A stretch of 64,000 nt of DNA, from NCBI GenBank assembly GCA_032622095.1, contig CP136062.1:166166090-166230089 (forward strand), in the 5' to 3' direction. Position 1 is the stretch's first letter, and every line of letters starts with the position of its first letter. The notes under the pieces were generated by a model. The model ran no database searches, was not told the origin of the DNA, and saw only the letters and a list, made by a program, of their open reading frames with translations. The translations under genes were made by a program, and so were the position numbers. Below, piece by piece: positions 60,382 to 64,000 of this stretch. The stretch is from Siphonodentalium dalli (lineage: Eukaryota; Mollusca; Scaphopoda; Gadilida; Siphonodentaliidae).

Positions 60382-61485
60382 AAAATTTATAACGAGTTTT
60401 CGGTTTCTGATAATCTCGATATTAAAAAATGTCGAATGTTTATAAAATTATTTGTGTGTAATATCTTTCGTTATTTTTTTGTTCAACCAATGTTTCAATG
60501 TATTTATTAATCGATGTTTAGAAATATCTTTATACCAATTATATGTGTATGGACAGTCGCTGTAATGTTGGACATTGTGACCATCGGTATGAATGCATAC
60601 ATTCCAGTGTTTATCGGACGCAGTTCGTACATATATAATTGTCATACCTGAAAATAGACACCATTACTCTTACATAAATAATAAAGAGCGTTTATTCTTA
60701 ACTTCTCTATCCCCGATGAAGTTATTGAGTATATGACAGGTGTGTATTATCGTGAATTATTGGAAGTATTGAGATGTACTATCTTGAATCACGAGTGGAC
60801 GAAAAAAGGGTAATGCGAAATTACAACCCCCAGAATGAATTGTCATATTCGATGGAACATATTATGTACACGTAATCACACACGACATTGTGGGTAACAA
60901 TGTCGTGTGTCACACCTTGCTTTACCAAATGAATTCTATTATATTCCCGTTCACAATTATATGCTATTCAGAAAACATATCGATTTAATGTCTGAGCAGA
61001 ATTAGTTGTTTAACGGGTTAGTATCAATTAAGGTTGATAAACTGTGTCATTGTTAGCATTAACACGATAATTAGTTATCCAAAACATGCATACATAATAC
61101 GTCCAGGTCGTGAGACACTCAATAATAGAAATTGCTTCGGTGTCATTGTTATAACAACATTACGTAATAACCACTTATCACTCCATTCACACTTACGATC
61201 ATTTTGTATACCAAAACTCCAGTTAGCACCGATGATGTAACATTATATCACTGCTATTGTATCAGTTGATAGGTTCAGACAAGTTCGATGTTTAGAAAAT
61301 AGATAATGTGCAGGTGTTCACTTGACAAGAGATTTTGTACACTCAATCACAGACCAAGGAGAAGTACTGTGTAGACAGGTCTTGTCGGTAAGAGAGTTAG
61401 ACGAGAAGTGAAGGCTCGGCTATTAAAACATAGTAATGCGATAGCGAACATCAAACGAGTCTGCGCACGCATATCTGTCAAAGGA
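60382..61485. other. No gene recognised; one short hairpin
   Basis: ACACACGACATTGT at 60878 pairs with ACAATGTCGTGTGT at 60897 (14-bp perfect stem, 5-base loop). Otherwise nothing recognised. This may already be the terminal region of the Polinton-like element. Confidence 0.4.
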
Positions 61486-61489
61486 TACA

Positions 61490-62125
61490 ATGGCAGTCAT
61501 TGGTCAATTTATCCCCGGTGTCAGCTCAGTACAATAGCAGTCATTGGTCAATTTATCCCCGGTGTCAGCTCAGTACACAATCGGCACGAAGCCGGAGGTC
61601 ATAATTACTCTTACGAATGAAGAGCGTTGAACATATACGAAATTATTACACGAATGAACTGAAATTTATATTTCACATCTTACCAACAACAGATACAGAC
61701 ATAGTCATAGTGTTATACTATCTTACATGTACCCATGCTATGACATCATTCGAAGGGGCAATACACTCAAGGAGTTAAAGTGACACGAAACAAGGGACGT
61801 GATGTAATATTGGTGTTTGAATCTTAAAGGAACACAAGACACTCTAAAGGGACACTCATTATGAATGAATGTTAACAATACAAGCGCACGAATGAAGAGC
61901 GTTGAACATATACGAAATTACTACACGAATGAACTGAAATTTATATTTCACATCTTACCAACAACAGATACAGACATAGTCATAGTGTTATATTATCTTA
62001 CATGTACCCATGCTATGACATACTTAAAGGGGGATAATGCACACACGGTGTGTGGAATGTTAAAGTGACACGAGGTAAGGGACGTTATGTAATATTGGTG
62101 TGTGAATATTAAAGGAGCATTCGCG
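61490..62125. repeat. Direct repeats next to the Polinton-like genes
   Basis: A 44-bp unit containing CAGTCATTGGTCAATTTATC occurs twice at 61494-61580. Then about 135 bp starting GAATGAAGAGCGTTGAACAT occurs at 61614 and 61888 with two or three base changes. A following block (GTGACACGA..AAGGGACGT, ATGTAATATTGGTGT) is also duplicated (about 61778 and 62062). This looks like a tandem duplication of about 275-285 bp. Confidence 0.88.
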
Positions 62126-62200
62126 CTATACAAACTCCCCTCCCCACTTATAGATATATAACGAAGACGAGAATAACATGTTGATGAAGTTTATTGAAAT

Positions 62201-63055
62201 TTAATCATTGTCTGAATCTTCGACCGTTAGATTTACTTCTAAGAGTTTCTTGAATTTTCTCATCGCTTCATCTGCAGCCCATTCATTATTATATCCGCGT
62301 TTGGTCAGTTTGACCATTTTCTTCATGATCGTGTTATGTATGGGTGATGTTTTCAATCGATACTGGTATTCTATTAATCGTCTATAACTTTTGCGAAACA
62401 GAGCAAACTCTGTGTCGATGGTATCCTCTTTTCCCGACATGCTCTCATCTCCCGAAATGCTCTCTTCTTCTTTCACATCATTGGTGACGCGTTTCATCAT
62501 ACTTTTGAATGTGTCCATCTCGTTGACACATCGCGCAGCTTTCTTAAGACCGAATACCGTTCTACTACCGACGACATTACCATCTTTTGAATCTGATAGC
62601 GTTCCCCGTTCATCTTCATCTGTATCTTCTCCGAAGAGAGTTGTTTTTGTCTCAGACATAACTCCGTGTTCATCCGGGTCCTCAGTTAATTTTCGTTTTA
62701 ACTTATTTTCTTGACACCAGTTTTTTACGTGTCTCTGAACATCATAATGATCTGCGAACAAAAGCCCGCATTCATTACAAGAGTACGACATGTCTTCTCG
62801 AATGTCTCTGTTTTGATGGTTCTTCTTATTAATTTCATCGAGCTCACCAGGTGGCCGTATGTCGTTAGTATAGTCATTATGTTGACCCTGGGGCACAATA
62901 TAATTATATGTTATGCCCTTCTGTTGACCGGGGAGTTCTCTGTCATCGTATTTCATCGCATTCTGTTGACCCTGGGTCTCAGTTTCTTTTGTATGTTTTT
63001 TCATCCCATTCTGTTCATCTGGGTGTTCTCTGTCTTTTTGGAGATTATATTTCAT
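62201..63055 (-). CDS. Zinc-finger protein of a Polinton-like element, function unknown
   Basis: 284 codons from ATG at 63055. Residues about 1-75 are hydrophilic and hold degenerate repeats of about 17 residues built on (P)GQQ/EQNG-MK. A C2HC-type finger follows at about residues 95-115 (CNECGLLFADHYDVQRHV...C), then a basic KLKRKL stretch, an acidic middle, and a C-terminal lysine-rich helix-prone part ending in DSDND. I do not recognise a family beyond the finger. It is downstream of, and in the same frame as, the ATPase gene: after that gene's TAG there are 11 sense codons before this ATG and no other stop, so it could be reached by internal initiation, reinitiation or read-through. A nucleic-acid-binding role is inferred from the finger only. 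Confidence 0.7.
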   Translation of the reverse strand: MKYNLQKDREHPDEQNGMKKHTKETETQGQQNAMKYDDRELPGQQKGITYNYIVPQGQHNDYTNDIRPPGELDEINKKNHQNRDIREDMSYSCNECGLLFADHYDVQRHVKNWCQENKLKRKLTEDPDEHGVMSETKTTLFGEDTDEDERGTLSDSKDGNVVGSRTVFGLKKAARCVNEMDTFKSMMKRVTNDVKEEESISGDESMSGKEDTIDTEFALFRKSYRRLIEYQYRLKTSPIHNTIMKKMVKLTKRGYNNEWAADEAMRKFKKLLEVNLTVEDSDND

Positions 63056-63088
63056 GCCATTCCATTCACCCCTATGTTGGTTCGTGTC

Positions 63089-63964
63089 CTATTTTAGTAC
63101 ATTCTGTCGCAGACGTAATGTGTCCGGTGTTGCGGCTTTTAAATCCACCAGTAGGTAACCGTACGGTTCACTCGTCGCTTCCGAAAACTCTCGAACCATA
63201 CGCTGAGGACATTCAGGATACATCTGTCTTGATAATGTTGAAATTAATCCCTTGTCGATTGGGTTATTGAACAATACCAAATATTGACAATTTCGTCGTT
63301 GCGTTGGATCTTTGTTGTAGTAGAAATTCTGGTTCAAACTTATCAAAGATAAGTTCAAATGGTGACTTCCTTCGGAATGCAAATCATTAACTCTCTGGTC
63401 TTTTGATGAAGTTTGCATCAAGTCATCGAGTATAACTAGATTTTTATACAGGGGGTTGATAAGAGAATCCAAGTTTGCTGGTATTCCTCGTATAAAGTTG
63501 ACCTGAGGGGTGACGGTATACTTTAATTCGTCATATAGGGGCTGCCAATATTTATAAAACCATATTATTCTGTCAGGTGCGGGTGATATTTTTGAGGCAG
63601 ACTTTTGTAGCAAGGTTTTCACGAAGTATGTCTTACCACAAGATGTAGGTCCACTTACACATGCCGTGAATGGATGCTTGAAAATAAAATCTTCATGGAC
63701 ATTGGCCATTGGATCATCAAAGCAGGATGTTATGTCGCTTTGTTGCTGTTTCCCCTGCTGGTGTTGTAGTATCTGGTGTTGCTGTAATGGCTTTTGTTGT
63801 GGCTGATGATACTGCTGCCTGTTGCTGCTACTGTCTGTTGCTGTTGCTTGGTGCTGCTGCTGTGGTTGTCGGTTAACAAACTCAGTGTGCTTAGATTGTA
63901 CATGTCTTATCAAATCATGGTTCCGCACATACCCCCTAGAGCAAATTGAACACTGGTGCTTCAT
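63089..63964 (-). CDS. P-loop ATPase resembling Polinton/Maverick packaging ATPase, with N-terminal C2H2 finger
   Basis: 291 codons from ATG at 63964. Residues 1-25 form a C2H2 finger (CSIC, 12 residues, H, 4 residues, H). Residues about 33-75 are a Gln/His-rich linker encoded by CAG/CAA-type repeats. The ATPase begins near residue 95 with FKHPFTACVSGPTSCGKTYF (Walker A GPTSCGKT), has IIWFYKYWQPLYDEL, then LVILDDLMQ (Walker B) and GSHHLNLSLISLNQNFY, and ends with QMYP...EPYGYLLVDLK and a TPDTLRLRQNVL tail. This order fits the A32-like packaging ATPases of Polintons and adintoviruses. The finger fused at the N-terminus is unusual in my recollection. No capsid, protease, integrase or polymerase gene is in view; they would lie to the right of 64000. 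Confidence 0.82.
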   Translation of the reverse strand: MKHQCSICSRGYVRNHDLIRHVQSKHTEFVNRQPQQQHQATATDSSSNRQQYHQPQQKPLQQHQILQHQQGKQQQSDITSCFDDPMANVHEDFIFKHPFTACVSGPTSCGKTYFVKTLLQKSASKISPAPDRIIWFYKYWQPLYDELKYTVTPQVNFIRGIPANLDSLINPLYKNLVILDDLMQTSSKDQRVNDLHSEGSHHLNLSLISLNQNFYYNKDPTQRRNCQYLVLFNNPIDKGLISTLSRQMYPECPQRMVREFSEATSEPYGYLLVDLKAATPDTLRLRQNVLK

Positions 63965-64000
63965 TTATACTTGACTAAAATGTCTCGGTATATGGATTTC

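Noticed and set aside
62391-63270. Three + strand frames of 107-128 codons opposite the Polinton-like genes
   Set aside because: They are antisense to frames that have zinc-finger and P-loop motifs, and show none themselves.

Overview
This is a piece of an AT-rich animal genome. The best-supported gene is an 11-exon stretch of a receptor-type protein tyrosine phosphatase (PTP) with tandem PTP domains on the + strand. The introns are filled with minisatellites, fold-back and terminal-inverted-repeat (TIR) elements and decayed LINE and P-type transposon pieces. The minus-strand right end carries Polinton/Maverick-like (adintovirus-like) genes. Domain layout and repeat content suggest a marine invertebrate, plausibly a bivalve mollusc. 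That taxon is inference; nothing here is diagnostic.

Layout. 1-16245: one minisatellite (25/29/33-bp units, roughly 560 copies) that runs off the left edge and contains a perfect 1260-bp tandem duplication. 16246-20106: LINE 3' fragment, a 19-bp array, a 16/48-bp array, fold-back DNA. 20107-58269: PTP exons. The exons at 20107, 22104, 31983, 42015, 45393, 49497 and 50033 encode domain D1, with its WPD loop, HCSAGIGRT signature and Q-loop intact. The exons at 51670, 53150, 56594 and 58141 encode the linker and the first part of D2. All intron phases agree, so the gene looks intact, but both ends lie outside the recognisable region: the exon before 20107 and the D2 exons after 58269 are not seen. 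A 9-kb, 43-bp-unit array (32590-41590) fills almost the whole intron between the exons at 31983 and 42015.

The most unusual observation is that two minisatellites in this gene were built from splice junctions. Before the 37-nt exon at 22104, about eight tandem units each carry the intron end plus the first exon bases (pyrimidine tract, CAG, GGATAC), giving seven decoy acceptors. After the exon at 53150, more than 40 units of 30 bp each repeat the exon end plus its donor (ATTCCG/gtgggt). The 30-bp unit is a multiple of three and lacks stops, so the exon reads on in frame to 53799. Use of later donors would insert decapeptides into D2.

58815-62190 is intron or flanking DNA with a truncated TIR element, palindromes and direct repeats. 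62201-63964 (minus) holds two genes in the same frame separated by one TAG: a C2H2-finger plus P-loop ATPase resembling Polinton packaging ATPases, and a second zinc-finger protein of unknown function. Whether this element lies inside a PTP intron or beyond the gene cannot be decided here.
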